From Vulcanimicrobiota bacterium (lineage in GTDB: Bacteria; Vulcanimicrobiota; Vulcanimicrobiia; Vulcanimicrobiales; Vulcanimicrobiaceae), in assembly GCA_027307235.1 (NCBI GenBank), contig DAHUXH010000013.1, positions 1-64,000 on the forward strand: a DNA stretch of 64,000 bases, given 5' to 3'. Shown in pieces: positions 42,266 through 54,031 of this stretch. The position numbers and the translations under genes were made by a program. Position 1 is the first letter of the stretch. The number at the start of each line of letters is the position of its first letter. The notes under the pieces are model-generated. The model searched no databases, was not told where the DNA came from, and saw only the letters and a program-made list of their open reading frames with translations.

Positions 42266-44608
42266 TCAGATCGGCGCGGTGATCCGGAAGAGGAAGCTGC
42301 GGCCGTTGGCGATCTGCGTAGTGTTGAAGCCGTTGGCGATCTTCACCACGTACTGGTGGTTGAGCACGTTGAGGACGTCGAAGGCGAAGCCGAGGCTCCG
42401 GTCGCCCTGTGTGCCGGCATCGCGCCCGAAGCTGGCGTCGAGCAGCAGATGGGTGGGCAAGCGCCCCGGTCCGCTTTGGAACTGGACGGGGTATCCCGAG
42501 CCGTAGTCGGGGGCAAGCGTCGCGTAGAGGGCGTGCTTGAACCCCCAGCGGTGCGTGTACCCGGCCTTGAAGGCGTAGGTCTGGTCGTGATCCTCGGGCT
42601 GGAGCTGGCCGATCAGTTGCGGGCCGCCCACGAGGAAGGTCGATCCGCTGACGCCGCCCGCGTTCGAAGCGGCGATCGAACCCGAGAAATACCAGCTGTC
42701 GAAGCCGGCGCGGCCGGTGAGGCGGTACTCGAAGCCCGACGCTTTTCCGACCGCGTTATTGAACACCGACTGTATCGACGTGTTTAGGAAGTTGGTGGTG
42801 TCGAGCACGTTGACCGCATTGCGCGCCCAGTAGTTCACGTAGCCGCTGATGTCCGGCGAGAACGTGTGCGCGACGCCCATTTCGTAATAGCTGTCGGTCT
42901 CGGGTTGAAGGTCGTAGACCGGGAGCGTCGGGATGCCGGACAGCGCGGCGAACGCACCGCGCACGTCTTCGAGTTGCGGCGCTGCGTAAAAACGGCCGTA
43001 GTAGAAGTGCAGAATGTTCTTGCGATCGGCTTGGATGTTGATGCCCAAGCGCGGGCTGATCTGATTGCCCGACGTGAACCCCGTCGAATGGTCGTAGCGA
43101 ATTCCGTAGTCGAGGGTCAAGACATTCGATGGCGTCCACTTGTCTTGCGCGAAGAGTCCCGTCTGCGTCCCCGCCTGCGCGACGCCGGTGCGCACCGCGG
43201 CCGGCGTTCCGGGCGGCAAGAGCGCGAGGTTGGCAGCGCTTTGCAGATAGGAGTCGACGGAGGAGAAGTTCTCGCGGCTGATGTCGATGCCGGCTTTGAT
43301 TGCGTGCTTGGCGGTGGTCATCAGGTCGGTTGCGCGAAGACCGGCGTAGGCGGCCCGGCGGTCCTCGCTGACGCCGACCAAGTTCACGTTCGCCGGGTTC
43401 GCCGGACCGGCCGTCTGCGTCGGGTCGAAACTCGGATTGGGAATCGTTCCTTGAACGTCGGCCTGCAGATCGCCCAAGTACTCCACGCGCGCGTAGCGCA
43501 CCCACGGAACGATCTGCAGAATGTTGTTCGCCGATGCGCTCGGCAGGGTGAGGTTCAGGTTCGCGAAGCGGTCGAAGTCGAGCTGATTGTCGTCGGTGCC
43601 GGGGATGTTCACTTGCGCGTCATTGGGGTTGTTCGGGTCCACGTTGATCGGGACTTGGAACTGCGCGAACTGATTGGAGACGTCGAACGACAGCGTGCGG
43701 TTGCGTCCGAGATCGGTGACGGTGCGCAAGAATTGATCGGCTTGCGATGAGTTGTCGTGGATCGGGCTTGCAGTCGGGGCGTCGATGCCGCGAGCGGTCT
43801 TCTGCGCGTTCATCGTCAGGAAGAGCGACGTCTTCCCCAGTTTGAAAGCTTGATCGAGGCTCGCCAGCGCCTGGCCCTGATTGCCGAATCCGGCCGATGC
43901 GTAGCCTTGGTAAGGAACGGTGAGGTCGTTGGCGCGATTGGTGGTGATGTTGAAGACCGCGCCGATGCGGCTGCCGCCGAACTCGGCCGGCATCGCGCCG
44001 GTGAAAATTTCCAGGGAGTCGACGTTCTTCGGATCGATCAATTCTGCGAAACTCGAACTGGTCGCGACCGGAAGCGGCGCGCCGTCGATCTCGTAGGTGA
44101 TGCCGTGAAAGCCATGCGCCACCGGCTCGTTGTACGAAAACTGCACGATGCCCGGCAGGGTCTCGGCCACGAGGTTGAGGCTGTTGTTCATCGGCAGCGC
44201 CGAGAGCTGCTGGTGAGAGAGCGCGTTGCGCGAGACCGGCACGCCGCGTAGGCCCGTGCCCGCGGTCGCATTGGTCTGAGAGATCGTCTTCGCGGTTCCG
44301 ATGGGAATCGTGAGTTGCGTAACCGAGTCCGACGCGACGTCAATCGCGACGGTCTTGTCCGGATACCCCGGTGTGTGTGCGGTGAGTTGATAGTGGCCGA
44401 ACTGCACGGTGGGGAACACGAACTGTCCGTCGCTGCCGGAGAGCGTCGTGTACCGGCCGCCGCTGCCGGCGAGCGTCACGGTCGCACCGACTTGCGGGTT
44501 TCCGTTGACGAACACGATCCCACGCACGATGCCGGTCGTGCCGGCGAGTGCGGGAAGTGCGATCAATAACAGGATGGCTGCGAACACCGCAGCGGAGAAC
44601 TTGCGCAC
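42266..44608 (-). CDS. TonB-dependent outer-membrane receptor with N-terminal carboxypeptidase-like domain
   Basis: The 780-residue protein has a signal peptide (AAVFAAILLLIALPALAG). A CarboxypepD_reg-like beta sandwich follows (GIVRGIVFVNGNPQVGATVT), then a plug domain (PMNNSLNLVAETLPGIVQFS; ITYEIDGAPLP). A long beta-barrel completes it, with DKWTPSNVLTLDYGIRYDHS and a final strand ending FRITAPI. It would import a siderophore, cobalamin or sugar ligand using TonB. GTG start with GAGAGG upstream. It is 42 bases ahead of hldD and may be in the same transcript. Confidence 0.92.
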   Translation of the reverse strand: MRKFSAAVFAAILLLIALPALAGTTGIVRGIVFVNGNPQVGATVTLAGSGGRYTTLSGSDGQFVFPTVQFGHYQLTAHTPGYPDKTVAIDVASDSVTQLTIPIGTAKTISQTNATAGTGLRGVPVSRNALSHQQLSALPMNNSLNLVAETLPGIVQFSYNEPVAHGFHGITYEIDGAPLPVATSSSFAELIDPKNVDSLEIFTGAMPAEFGGSRIGAVFNITTNRANDLTVPYQGYASAGFGNQGQALASLDQAFKLGKTSLFLTMNAQKTARGIDAPTASPIHDNSSQADQFLRTVTDLGRNRTLSFDVSNQFAQFQVPINVDPNNPNDAQVNIPGTDDNQLDFDRFANLNLTLPSASANNILQIVPWVRYARVEYLGDLQADVQGTIPNPSFDPTQTAGPANPANVNLVGVSEDRRAAYAGLRATDLMTTAKHAIKAGIDISRENFSSVDSYLQSAANLALLPPGTPAAVRTGVAQAGTQTGLFAQDKWTPSNVLTLDYGIRYDHSTGFTSGNQISPRLGINIQADRKNILHFYYGRFYAAPQLEDVRGAFAALSGIPTLPVYDLQPETDSYYEMGVAHTFSPDISGYVNYWARNAVNVLDTTNFLNTSIQSVFNNAVGKASGFEYRLTGRAGFDSWYFSGSIAASNAGGVSGSTFLVGGPQLIGQLQPEDHDQTYAFKAGYTHRWGFKHALYATLAPDYGSGYPVQFQSGPGRLPTHLLLDASFGRDAGTQGDRSLGFAFDVLNVLNHQYVVKIANGFNTTQIANGRSFLFRITAPI

Positions 44609-44673
44609 GGAGACCTCTCGTTAGAAGAAGCAGTGAATCAGCGGCACGCACGGCGCGCCGGGAGAGACACGTG

Positions 44674-45237
44674 CTAGAACGGAGGTGCGCGAGGTGAGCG
44701 CGCGTCGATCTGGCAGCGCGCGTAGGCTCTTGGAGCAACGGCCGGGACGACGCGAACCGCAAACGGCGGACTGCCCGGCTTTGCCGGCGCAAGGACCGCA
44801 ACCGCGATCGTCGCGAGCGCGCGCGCCAAAGCCCGCAGACCGGCATGCAGGACCGCTGCCGCGAGCACGACGGAAAGGATAGCCGCCAGCGACACGATCG
44901 GGCGCCCTTCCAAAATTTCGATGGCGGCGTACCAGGCCAGAGCCGATGCGCCGAGCGGCGCCAAGGACGGAAGCAGGTGCTCGAGCCGGGAGGCGACGAT
45001 GCTTCCTTGGGCGGCGTGGCTGGCCAGGCGCAGCGACGAGAGCGCCATCCAGGCGAAGACGGTGAATCCGGCTGCGAGTGTCGCGTCGACCACGAAGGAA
45101 TGGTGGGGCCCGCCGGCCGCGTGGCCGGAGGCGAAGACGGCGAGATGGCCAAGCAGCGCCGCCGGAATTCCGAGGGCGAAAGCGAGCGTCCGTCGAGGAA
45201 AACCTCGGTCGAGCGTGAGCTGCGGCATCTGACCCAT
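44674..45237 (-). CDS. Multi-pass membrane protein upstream of the TonB receptor
   Basis: The 187-residue protein has about four membrane helices (TLAFALGIPAALLGHLAVFA; FVVDATLAAGFTVFAWMALS; LAPLGASALAWYAAIEIL; SLAAILSVVLAAAVLHAGL) and a basic Pro-rich tail. Histidines flank helix 1 (GHLAVFASGHAAGGPHH), which could bind metal. No family is recognised. AAAGGAG precedes the ATG at 45237, which is better placed than the ATG at 45252. It may help take up whatever the receptor brings in. Confidence 0.65.
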   Translation of the reverse strand: MGQMPQLTLDRGFPRRTLAFALGIPAALLGHLAVFASGHAAGGPHHSFVVDATLAAGFTVFAWMALSSLRLASHAAQGSIVASRLEHLLPSLAPLGASALAWYAAIEILEGRPIVSLAAILSVVLAAAVLHAGLRALARALATIAVAVLAPAKPGSPPFAVRVVPAVAPRAYARCQIDARSPRAPPF

Positions 45238-45370
45238 AATACTCCTTTCCAAACCTTAAAGTTCGCACAGAAAGTAAAGGGATAACCTTCTTCGCAACCT
45301 GTCTTCCATGCAAGGGGTACTCGGTCTCGGGCGTCGTAATCAGCGGCCCCCAAAGCTACCGGAATCCGTT

Positions 45371-45919
45371 ATGAGTGCTCGTTTGCCCGTCGAAAATGCC
45401 GACACCGTCAGCCTGGTCTGCGCGTTGTTGGTGCGCTTCCCCGAGATCGCGTCGATTCGGTCGATGCCGGGCGAGCGCGCCGTGCGACTTACCTTCGCCG
45501 TCGCGCACCGGCTCGACAAGAAAGCTCACGCAGCGATCGTGGAGTCCATCGAGGACCACGTCCACGGCTTCTTGCTGCTTGCCCGGGACGAGCCGATCGA
45601 TCTGCACGTCGACTGCGAGAGCGACCGGGTGCTCTCGTTCGTGCACGTCACGCGCGACCTCGAAACGTTCTCGAAGGACGAACTGGTACTGCTGGTCTCG
45701 CTGCTGGCCGAGCGTTTCGGGGCTACGCTCGTGCGCACGCCGACCGACGCGAGTTCCGCCGACGACCTTGCCGATCAGGACGAGGTTGCCGAATATGCCA
45801 TTGAGGCGCTGCGCGATCCGGCACAGTCGAAGACGCTGGTGGGATTTCGTGAGGATGCGCGCGTCCTCGTCTACTTCTTGAAATCACGAAAGAAAGCAAA
45901 GGCATCGTCGCGTCGCTGA
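45371..45919 (+). CDS. Conserved hypothetical protein upstream of ymdB
   Basis: A 182-residue soluble protein without known motifs. It has two alternating alpha/beta halves (LVRFPEIASIRSMPGERAVR; DLHVDCESDRVLSFVHVTRD), an acidic stretch (DASSADDLADQDEVAEYAIE) and a basic end (KSRKKAKASSRR). The start at 45371 is tentative, since no clear ribosome site is seen. Its stop overlaps the presumed CTG start of ymdB, so it is translated together with it. Confidence 0.6.
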   Translation: MSARLPVENADTVSLVCALLVRFPEIASIRSMPGERAVRLTFAVAHRLDKKAHAAIVESIEDHVHGFLLLARDEPIDLHVDCESDRVLSFVHVTRDLETFSKDELVLLVSLLAERFGATLVRTPTDASSADDLADQDEVAEYAIEALRDPAQSKTLVGFREDARVLVYFLKSRKKAKASSRR

Positions 45920-46710
45920 ACACCCTCAACCTGCTCATCATCGGCGACATCGTCGGATCGCCGGGCCGTGAAGCGCTCGAGCGCTGTCTTGCGCTTGCGC
46001 GCGAGCAGCATCACATCCATGCCTGCATCGCCAACGGTGAGAACGTCGCGGGCGGGTTCGGTCTCACCGCGCAGACCGCCGAAGAACTCTTCGCCATAGG
46101 CGTCGATTTCATCACCGGCGGCAATCACATCTTCGACAAACGCGACTTCAAAGCGTACTTGGAGTCGAGCGATCGCGTCATTCGTCCGGCGAACTACCCG
46201 CCCACCGTGCCCGGTAAGGGTTACGGCACGATCAACCTCGACGGTGCGACCGTGGGCGTCGTGAACGTCATGGGTCGCACGTTCATGCCGACCGTCGACG
46301 ATCCGTTTCGCTGCATCGACCCGATCGTCGAGGACCTTCGGCTGCTGACGAACATCATCATCGTCGACGTGCACGCCGAAGCGACCAGTGAGAAGGTCGC
46401 GCTCGGGAGGTTTCTCGACGGGCGCGTCTCGTTCGTCTATGGCACGCACACACACGTGCAGACGGCCGACGAGCAGATCTTTCCGGGCGGCACCGGCTAT
46501 CTCACCGACGTGGGGATGACCGGACCGACCAACGGAGTCATCGGAATGGAGACCGAGGGCGTGCTGGCGCGTTTCGCGACCGGGCTTTCGGAACGTCTCT
46601 CGGTCGAGAAACATGGAACCAAGCAGTTCTGCGCGGTGGTCGTGAGCATTGACGTCGACACTGGCCGGGCAATCGAAGTCAAGCGCATCTTTCAACGAGG
46701 CATCCCATGA
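45916..46710 (+). CDS. ymdB: YmdB-family metallophosphodiesterase (CTG start)
   Basis: The frame from 45916 gives a complete 264-residue YmdB: LLIIGDIVGSPGREALE at the N-terminus, IANGENVAGGFGLT, ITGGNHIFDKRD, then DVHAEATSEKVALGRFLDGR and YGTHTHVQTADEQI near the C-terminus. These hold the Asp, Asn, Glu and His ligands of the two-metal site. It hydrolyses 2',3'-cyclic nucleotides. No ATG, GTG or TTG exists in frame before codon 82 (TTG at 46159), which would delete half of the active site. The CTG at 45916 overlaps the upstream stop as CTGA, just as ATGA and GTGA do elsewhere here, so it is the likely start. It overlaps spoVS by 4 bases. Confidence 0.88.
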   Translation: MNTLNLLIIGDIVGSPGREALERCLALAREQHHIHACIANGENVAGGFGLTAQTAEELFAIGVDFITGGNHIFDKRDFKAYLESSDRVIRPANYPPTVPGKGYGTINLDGATVGVVNVMGRTFMPTVDDPFRCIDPIVEDLRLLTNIIIVDVHAEATSEKVALGRFLDGRVSFVYGTHTHVQTADEQIFPGGTGYLTDVGMTGPTNGVIGMETEGVLARFATGLSERLSVEKHGTKQFCAVVVSIDVDTGRAIEVKRIFQRGIP

Positions 46711-47003
46711 CCGGCAATGCTACCAACCCGAATCCGGTTAGCGTCCTCAAAGTCTCCGCAAAGAGCAACCCGAATGCCGTCGCCGGTGCTCTCGCCGCCA
46801 TCCTTCGCGAGCACGAGCATGCCGAGATTCAAGCCGTCGGAGCTGGCGCGATCAACCAGGCGGTCAAAGCCGTGGCGATCGCGCGCAGCTACTTGAAAGC
46901 CAACGAGATCGATCTGGTCTGCATTCCCGCGTTCGTCAATCTCGCCATCGGCGAACAGGAACGCACGGGAATTTCGCTCGCCGTCGAGCGCCGCACGGCG
47001 TGA
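46707..47003 (+). CDS. spoVS: Stage V sporulation protein S (Alba-like)
   Basis: The 98-residue protein matches SpoVS throughout: LKVSAKSNPNAVAGALAAIL, IQAVGAGAINQAVKAVAIAR, and LVCIPAFVNLAIGEQERTGI. SpoVS folds like Alba nucleic-acid-binding proteins and is found in many non-sporulating bacteria too. In Bacillus ymdB and spoVS are neighbours, and the order is kept here with 4-base overlaps on both sides. It does not prove sporulation. Confidence 0.92.
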   Translation: MTGNATNPNPVSVLKVSAKSNPNAVAGALAAILREHEHAEIQAVGAGAINQAVKAVAIARSYLKANEIDLVCIPAFVNLAIGEQERTGISLAVERRTA

Positions 47004-47878
47004 TCGTCGACTTTCACTCGCACACGTCGCAGAGCGACGGAACCCTCGCTCCGCGTGAGCTGGTCGCGTTCATGCGCGAGCGCGGCGTCGAAGTTTTCTC
47101 CATCTCCGATCACGACACGCTGGCGGCCTACGATCAATTCGAAGCGCCGAGCAACGCGCGGGTGGTCGTCGGCATCGAGATCAACACGACCTACCTCGGT
47201 AACGAAGTCCATGTGCTTGGCTACCGTCTGCCGCTGCACGATGCGGGTCTGGAAGCGCTGTTGGAATACAACCGCTCGGCCCGGCGCGAGCGCATCGAGC
47301 GCATCGTCCGGCAGTTGCAGCGTCACGGTTTGAAGATTTCGATGGACGACGTGTTCGCCGAAGCCGATGGCGACGTCGTCGGCCGCCCGCACGTCGGCAA
47401 GGCGCTCATCCGCAACGGTATCTCCGGCGACATCGAAGAGGCGTTTCGCAACTACCTGTGGCGCGGCCGTCCCGGCTACGTCGCCGCGACGCACATCAAA
47501 CCGCATGAGGCGATCGACGCGATTCACGCCGCCGGCGGCGTCGCCGTGCTCGCTCACCCCGGACGGCTGAAGGACTATGCGATCATCGACGAACTCGCCG
47601 GCAGCGGGCTCGACGGTCTCGAGGTGTTCTACCCGCGCCACGACGACGACGACGTGACCTATTTTCGCGAGAAATCGCATCAGTACGGGCTGGTGATGAC
47701 CGCCGGCTCGGATTTTCATGACATTCGCTATCACACGCACGGCGTCGGCCGCGCAGTCGACGACACCGACATCGCGCCGTTCTTGGAGATGGTGCTTCCG
47801 GCGGTGGAGCGCGCTGCGGATACCGTGCCGCAGCCAGCTTGCCAATTACAGGAAGAAGAGTCCAGAGGCGGTCTCTGA
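47000..47878 (+). CDS. PHP-domain phosphoesterase
   Basis: The 292-residue protein has the PHP motifs DFHSHTSQSDGT, SISDHDT, GRPHVGKALI, VAVLAHPGR and TAGSDFHDI, which bind three metal ions. It resembles YciV/TrpH (RNase AM), which takes 5' nucleotides off RNA or pAp. The pairing with YmdB suggests RNA or nucleotide turnover as a shared theme. GTG start overlapping the spoVS stop (GTGA). Confidence 0.88.
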   Translation: MIVDFHSHTSQSDGTLAPRELVAFMRERGVEVFSISDHDTLAAYDQFEAPSNARVVVGIEINTTYLGNEVHVLGYRLPLHDAGLEALLEYNRSARRERIERIVRQLQRHGLKISMDDVFAEADGDVVGRPHVGKALIRNGISGDIEEAFRNYLWRGRPGYVAATHIKPHEAIDAIHAAGGVAVLAHPGRLKDYAIIDELAGSGLDGLEVFYPRHDDDDVTYFREKSHQYGLVMTAGSDFHDIRYHTHGVGRAVDDTDIAPFLEMVLPAVERAADTVPQPACQLQEEESRGGL

Positions 47879-47934
47879 AATACCCGTCTTGGCCTATGGC
47901 ACCGCTGCTTTCTACAGAAGAGACCGGAGATCGC

Positions 47935-50618
47935 TTGACTCGTTTGGTACGCGCGCTCGTCGCACTCGTCTTCCTTCAAACGCTCGTGCCGCTGCCGGCA
48001 TTCGCACAAGCCGACCCGACCGCGGCCGACGTCGCGGTTCGCGACACGCTCCCCAACGGGCTGCACGTCGTGATCGTTCCCGACCATCTGGCGCCGGTCG
48101 TGACGACGGTCGTGGACTACCATGCGGGTTCGGCGCAAGAGACGATGCCCGGCCTCGCGCACGCGACCGAACACATGATGTTCCGTGGAACGCCGACGGT
48201 CAGCGCCGGTCAACTTGCGGACATCTCGGCGCGGATGGGCGCGCAGTACAACGCCGAGACTGGCAACACCGACACGATCTTTCACTTCACGCTCCCCAAG
48301 CAGTTTCTCGATCTGGTGCTGCGCATCGAAGCCGATCGAATGAGCCATGCGCTGATGCGCGAACAGGATTGGGAGCGCGAGCGCGGCGCGATCGAACAAG
48401 AAGTGCAGGCGCGAGCAAGCACGCCGGGAGCATCGTTCGGCGTTGAAATTCGCAAACGGCTGGTCGGCGGCACGCCGTACGAAGAAGAAGGTCTCGGTAC
48501 GATCGACGGCTTCAACGCGATGAAAGCCTCCGACATCGCGCGCTTCTACCACACCTGGTATCACCCCAACAACGCGACGCTCGTGATCGCCGGAGACGTA
48601 GATCCGGGTGCGGTGCTCGCGAGCGTTCGCTCCGCATTCGGCGCGATCGCATCCGCGCCGCTGCCGCCGCGCGCCGCCGTTCATGTGAAGCCGGTGGTCG
48701 CAGATAACGAAAACGAATCGATCACGACGCCGTTCGGCGGCGTGATGCTCGGCTACCGTTTGCCCGGACGCAACGATCCCGACTGGGCGGCAGCCGAAGT
48801 GGCGATGAACGCACTCGCTAATGCGCGCGGTCCGATCGTCGCGCTTGCGTATAACGGCACCGTCGGGTTCGCGACGACCTCGTCGGCTGCGTTTCCTGAA
48901 GTCGGATACGGATTCGTTCTGGCTGCCACGCTGCCGACGCAAGATTCCAGTGTCGCGCGCGACACGCTGGAAGCGGTCGTCGACAAGGACGTCAACGACG
49001 GCCTCTCCGACGACATCGTCGCCGACACCAAACGCGAGATGGAGATCGAAGACGGTTCGCAAACGACGTCGATCGAAAGCGTGGCGCTTGCCTGGACGAG
49101 CGCCCTTCAGGACGGCGCCGCGAGCCCGGCCGCGGAGAGTGCCGCGATTGCGAACGTCACCACCGCAGACGTCAACCGGGTGCTCAAGAAATATATCCGG
49201 CCGTCCGCGCGGCTGGCGTTGACGATCTTCCCAAACGGTCACGCATCCGCGCCGTCGGGCGGTTCGGCAGCCGAGTCGGTCGCGTACGAGCCCTCGAAGC
49301 AAGAGCCGCTGCCCGCGATCGCGGCGCCGTACTTCGCCAAACCGCCGACGCTCGACCATCCGTTTGATGCCGATGCCGACAGTTTCCGCTTGCCCAACGG
49401 TCTGCGGATCGTCACCTTGCGCGACAGCAGTTCGTCGATGGTCGCGGTGCGCGGCATCGTCGACACCGAACCGCAGTTGCAGGAGCCGCTCGATCAACAC
49501 GGCGTCGACTCGATTCTCGACTCGCTCTTCGAATGGGGCACGACATCGCTCGATCGCCAGGCGTTCGCGGCCGCGGCGCAGGCGATTCCCGCCGCGATCA
49601 AGGTCGGCAGCGCCTTCTCGGCGACCGTCGCGGAACCGAAGTTCGATGCAGCGGTCGCGTTGCTCGCCGACGGACTGCTTCACCCAGGATTGCCGGCCGA
49701 CGGTTTCGCGGTCGCGCGGCAGCAGACGGTGCAGGAACTCGAAGGTACCGATCGTCAGGTCGGAACGGCGCAGCGCCGTGCGCTGCAAGCCGCGCTCTTC
49801 CCGAAAGGCGATCCAGCACTGCGCGCGGCGTCCGCTGCGACGGTCGCGGCGCTGACGCTCGATGACGTCAAAGCCTGGTACGCGCGGGCCTATCGACCGG
49901 ATCGCACGACGATTGCCGTCATCGGCAACGTCGATCCGCAGCGCGTGCGCGCCACGATCGCCAAATACTTCGGCGCATGGACGTCCGCGGCGCACGACCC
50001 GCTGCCCACGTATCCTCCGCTGCCGCAAAACGATCCCGCGTATCGCTCGGTCGAATCGGCCGGCGGCCAACAGACCGATATCGCCTTGGCCGAAACGCTC
50101 AACCTGAACGACTCCAATCCCGATCGTCTGGCGCTCATGCTCGGCGACGAAGTGCTCGCGCACGAAAGCTTCGCGTCACTGCTCTTCAAAGATCTGCGCG
50201 CGCAGACCGGCTACGTCTACTCGCTCGACTCCACGCTCGACATCGGCAAGACACGCTCGACCTATTCATTCCGGCTCGCCACCGATCCGCAACGAGCCAA
50301 CGACGCGGTCGATCTGCTGCGCAAGGACGTCGAGAAAGTGCAGCACGTGCTGCTGAGCGAGGATGATCTCAACCGCGCGAAGGCATCGCTGGTCGAGAGC
50401 GGCGTGCTCTCGGCGGCAAGCTACGACGGCATCGCGCTTGCGCTCATCGACGATCTGTCGCGCGGCGACGACGTGCGAACGGTCGCGCAAAACGACCAGC
50501 GCGACGAATGGGACCGGCTCGCCAAGGTCACACCCGAGCAAGTGCGCGCAGCGTTCGCGAAATGGGTGCGCCCGTACGGGTTCGTCCGGGCCGACATCAT
50601 CCCGCCGCGCGCGGGCTC

Positions 50619-50622
<4 letters not shown>
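47935..50622 (+). CDS. Secreted M16-family zinc protease (two-domain)
   Basis: The 895-residue exported protein has a signal peptide (LVRALVALVFLQTLVPLPAFAQ). The first M16 half carries the inverted zinc motif HATEH in GLAHATEHMMFRGT and the third ligand in ERERGAIEQEVQA. A second half without the motif starts near PFDADADSFRLPNGL. These pitrilysin/PqqL-like proteases degrade peptides in the periplasm. I prefer the TTG at 47935: GGAG lies 5 bases upstream and the signal peptide then starts MTRLVRA. The ATG at 47896 is an alternative. It ends overlapping a convergent gene by 4 bases. Confidence 0.9.
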
Positions 50623-52608
<1,986 letters not shown>

Positions 52609-52610
52609 GC

Positions 52611-53843
52611 ATGGCATACCGCAGATTTTTCACGTCGGAATCGGTGACCGAAGGCCACCCGGACAAAGTCGCCGATCAAATCTCCGACGCCGTGCTCGAC
52701 GCGATTCTCAAAGACGACCCGATGGGCCGCGTCGCGGTCGAAACCTTCGCGATCACCGGTCAAATTCACATCGCGGGCGAAGTCTCCACCAAGACGTACA
52801 TCGACATTCCGAAGATCGTGCGCGACACGATCAAGGAGATCGGCTACACGAAATCCGCGGTCGGATTCGATGCCGAGACGTGCGGCGTGAGCGTGTCGAT
52901 CGACGAGCAGTCGTCGGACATCGCGATGGGCGTCGACAAGTCGCTCGAAGCCAAGGAAGGGCAGCACGCCGAAGACGTCTTTGAGCAGACCGGCGCCGGC
53001 GACCAGGGCATGATGTTCGGCTTCGCGTGCCGCGAGACCGACGAACTGATGCCGCTGCCGATCGTGCTCGCGCACAGCTTGACGCGCCATCTGGCCGCCG
53101 TGCGTAAGAACGGCGACATCCCGTATCTGCGTCCCGACGGAAAATCGCAAGTCACCGTCGAGTACGACGGCGACCGTCCGGTGCGCGTCGACGCGGTCGT
53201 CATCTCGACGCAGCACGATCCCGACATCGCGCTCGAAGTGATTCGCAACGAAGTCACCGAGAAGGTCATCAACCACGTGATTCCCGCATCGTTGCGCGAT
53301 GCGAACACGCGCATCTACGTCAATCCGACCGGCCGGTTCGTGATCGGTGGGCCCAAGGGCGACGCCGGACTCACCGGGCGCAAGATCATCGCCGACACGT
53401 ATGGCGGCATGGCGCGTCACGGCGGCGGAGCGTTCTCCGGCAAAGACCCGACCAAAGTGGATCGCTCGGCGGCATACGCGGCGCGCTGGGTCGCCAAGAA
53501 CATCGTCGCGGCCGGCCTCGCCGACCGCTGCGAGATTCAGGTCGCGTATGCGATCGGCGTCGCGCGCCCGATGAACGTCTTCGTCGAAACCTTCGGCACC
53601 GCCAAGATCGAAGAAGAACAGATCGCCAAAGCGGTGATGTCCACATTCGATCTGCGTCCGGCCGCGATCATTCATCATCTCGGCTTGCGCCGCCCGATCT
53701 ACCGCCAAACCGCGGCATACGGCCACTTCGGCCGCCCGGACCTCGACCTGCCGTGGGAGCGCCTGGACAAAGTCGAAGCCCTCCGCAAAGCCACTAGCTT
53801 CACCGGCGAAGCATTGCGCGTCCCAAACTTTTCAAAGACCTAG
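52611..53843 (+). CDS. metK: S-adenosylmethionine synthetase
   Basis: The 410-residue enzyme shows [20 protein letters not shown], the ATP-binding [26 protein letters not shown], and [19 protein letters not shown]. It makes SAM from methionine and ATP. Paired with ahcY, it gives both ends of the methylation cycle in one operon. It ends just before a large imperfect palindrome. Confidence 0.97.
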   Translation: MAYRRFFTSESVTEGHPDKVADQISDAVLDAILKDDPMGRVAVETFAITGQIHIAGEVSTKTYIDIPKIVRDTIKEIGYTKSAVGFDAETCGVSVSIDEQSSDIAMGVDKSLEAKEGQHAEDVFEQTGAGDQGMMFGFACRETDELMPLPIVLAHSLTRHLAAVRKNGDIPYLRPDGKSQVTVEYDGDRPVRVDAVVISTQHDPDIALEVIRNEVTEKVINHVIPASLRDANTRIYVNPTGRFVIGGPKGDAGLTGRKIIADTYGGMARHGGGAFSGKDPTKVDRSAAYAARWVAKNIVAAGLADRCEIQVAYAIGVARPMNVFVETFGTAKIEEEQIAKAVMSTFDLRPAAIIHHLGLRRPIYRQTAAYGHFGRPDLDLPWERLDKVEALRKATSFTGEALRVPNFSKT

Positions 53844-53942
53844 AAGTCCTGATTTCCGCCATGCCTTCGTTGCGGAGAGGCTCGTGTACCGTAGTACACG
53901 TCGCCTCTCCGCGCCTCGGCCTGACGAAAATCAAAACTTCCT
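53842..53942. repeat. Large imperfect palindrome after metK
   Basis: The core GCGGAGAGGC-TCGTGTAC pairs with GTACACG-T-CGCCTCTCCGC around CGTA (53872-53912, one bulge). Flanks AGAAGTCCTGATTT and AAAATCAAAACTTC also pair in part, so ~100 bases form one long hairpin. It may terminate the ahcY-metK transcript, or be a small palindromic mobile element. Nothing else is seen up to 54031. Confidence 0.6.
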
Positions 53943-54031
53943 AAACGACTTGGTAAGCAAGCGTCCTCATGCAACACTTTGTTGCGTGGGGCCGTTCTTA
54001 TGGGGTAGCGCAATTATTCGGAGGACCAGAT

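Noticed and set aside
47731-50163. 810-codon minus-strand frame opposite the M16 protease
   Set aside because: Antisense shadow. The plus strand has a signal peptide and the M16 zinc motif.
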